A stretch of 64,000 nucleotides of DNA, taken from NCBI RefSeq assembly GCF_030657435.1, contig NZ_JAUTWS010000007.1, positions 162,467-226,466 of the forward strand. The letters are read 5' to 3'. Positions 63,331 to 64,000 of this stretch are shown here, in pieces (positions within the stretch are counted from its first letter, which is position 1; every line of letters starts with the position of its first letter). The notes under the pieces were generated by a model, which worked only from the letters and a program-made list of their open reading frames with translations, was not told the DNA's origin and searched no databases. The position numbers and the translations under genes are program-made. The DNA is from Paracraurococcus lichenis. Its GTDB lineage: Bacteria > Pseudomonadota > Alphaproteobacteria > Acetobacterales > Acetobacteraceae.

Positions 63331-63924
63331 TCACCCGGCAGGCGCCGCCAGCAGAGGGCTGCCCGGCTCGTTCACCAGTTCCTCCCGCCGCGGCAGGTCG
63401 GAAAGCGCCCGCAGGCCGAACTGCTCGAGGAATTTCGGCGTGGTGCCCCAAAGGCTCGGGCGTCCCGGCACCTCCTTGCGGCCGCGCGGGGCGATCAGGC
63501 CCATCTCCAGCAGCGACTCCAGGGTGCTCTGGGAGAGGCTGGCGCCGCGGATCTCCTCGATCTCGGCCCGGGTGACGGGCTGGTGGTAGGCGATGATCGC
63601 CAGCGTCTCCATGGCGGCGCGCGGCAGGCGGCGCGGGACCTCGACCACCCGGGTCAGGGCGGGGGCGAGTTCGGGCGCGGTGCGGAAGGCGAAGCCGCCG
63701 GCGACCTCGACAAGCTGCACCGGACGGTCCGCGCATTGCGCGGCGAGCGCGGTGAGGACGGCGCGGGCCTCGACCCCCGGCGGCAGGGCCTGCTGCAGGC
63801 GCTGTGGCGTGACCGGGCGATCGCTGGCGAAGACCAGCGCCTCGGCGAGGCGGAGCGCGTGCGCGAAGAGGGCCGGGTCGGGCGGCGGGAAGGCGCCGCC
63901 CATGCTTGCCGCCGCCTCGGTCAC
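63331..63924 (-). CDS. scpB: segregation and condensation protein B
   Basis: A 197-residue winged-helix partner of ScpA and Smc. Pattern: LAEALVFASDRPVTPQRLQQALPPG, then VEVAGGFAFRTAPELAPALTRVVEVPRRLPRAAMETLAIIAYHQPVTRAEIEEIRG, then LLEMGLIAPRGRKEVPGRPSLWGTTPKFLEQFGL. A GTG at 63924 is the last start I can see. The frame remains open beyond it through an alanine/glutamate repeat to the window edge (64000), so the real start may be outside, and the protein may have an N-terminal EAA-repeat extension. ScpA is expected just upstream. Confidence 0.88.
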   Translation of the reverse strand: MTEAAASMGGAFPPPDPALFAHALRLAEALVFASDRPVTPQRLQQALPPGVEARAVLTALAAQCADRPVQLVEVAGGFAFRTAPELAPALTRVVEVPRRLPRAAMETLAIIAYHQPVTRAEIEEIRGASLSQSTLESLLEMGLIAPRGRKEVPGRPSLWGTTPKFLEQFGLRALSDLPRREELVNEPGSPLLAAPAG

Positions 63925-63938
63925 CGCCGGCGGCGCCT

Positions 63939-64000
63939 CGGCCGCGGCTTCGGCGGCTTCGGCGGCTTCGGCGGCTTCGGCGGCTTCGGCGGCTTCGGCG
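63939..64000 (-). repeat. 9-bp tandem repeat at the window edge (EAA codons)
   Basis: The 9-base unit GGCTTCGGC is repeated at least six times, running off the right edge. On the minus strand, in the scpB frame, it codes a run of Glu-Ala-Ala units with no stop. It is a low-complexity coding microsatellite of the kind that changes length by slippage. It is not a CRISPR because there are no spacers. Confidence 0.75.

Noticed and set aside
63939..64000. CRISPR-like short repeats at the right edge
   Set aside because: The 9-base units are back to back without spacers and are in the scpB frame, so this is a coding microsatellite.

Overview
This 64 kb window is high-GC (mostly around 70 percent G+C) bacterial chromosome. 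The gene set points to an alphaproteobacterium, most probably Acetobacteraceae close to Roseomonas. The pointers are a Bug-type tripartite tricarboxylate receptor, recG diverging from sdhE-mfd, dusB-ntrB-ntrC-ntrY-ntrX in one run, hfq next to hflX, a fused ispDF, and scpB/tatBC/serS order. The family-level placement is inference from gene content; no rRNA gene is present. One tRNA (Ser, anticodon TGA) is present. I see no CRISPR array, no transposase and no phage genes.

Layout. 1-3.9 kb: solute-uptake and small-molecule genes on the minus strand (peptide-type SBP, class II aldolase, Bug receptor). 4.1-9.1 kb: a minus-strand operon of a GldA/GldF/GldG-type ABC exporter, a DUF4340 protein and a Nudix hydrolase. 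9.2-15.7 kb: a frameshifted DUF29 gene, recG, sdhE and mfd. 15.8-19.0 kb: an envelope/glycan-like patch with an acyltransferase, a strikingly AT-rich SGNH-like gene and a DUF6492 gene. 19.2-26.4 kb: DsbA-like oxidoreductase, an FkbM-type methyltransferase fusion, a degenerate GGDEF protein, a LuxR-type regulator, a lipoprotein hydrolase running into tRNA-Ser, and MmgE/PrpD. 26.5-36.3 kb: a plus-strand cell-wall and housekeeping run (lytic transglycosylase, RlpA, D,D-carboxypeptidase, tmk, two tiny membrane proteins, holB, metG, tatD, MBL hydrolase, mazG). 36.7-43.2 kb: minus-strand pirin, cyclase-FHA, inositol phosphatase family, hflX, hfq, HAD phosphatase and D-amino-acid transaminase. 43.4-48.6 kb: Baeyer-Villiger-type monooxygenase, carboxyltransferase, thiolase, cutA. 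48.6-57.5 kb: ispDF, then dusB and the two nitrogen two-component systems. 57.5-64 kb: a secreted protein, yajC, DUF815 ATPase, serS, tatC, tatB, an orphan ABC ATPase and scpB, which runs off the window.

The features that the ordinary annotation does not explain are these. (1) A pair of about 110-bp, multi-hairpin dispersed repeats (38.8 and 45.2 kb) sit in opposite orientations, each exactly at the stop codon of a minus-strand gene. (2) An in-frame low-GC patch of about 520 bp lies inside recG and covers the last helicase motifs. (3) An AT-rich SGNH-like gene follows an acyltransferase whose tail looks altered. (4) Two intergenic sites, at 1.43-1.74 kb and 35.04-35.12 kb, share a DnaA-box-like sequence; the second also has an AT-rich core. 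(5) There is a CDS/tRNA antisense overlap, a probable CTG start, and an absent tatA at its usual place. All coordinates were read by eye; no database search or composition program was run.
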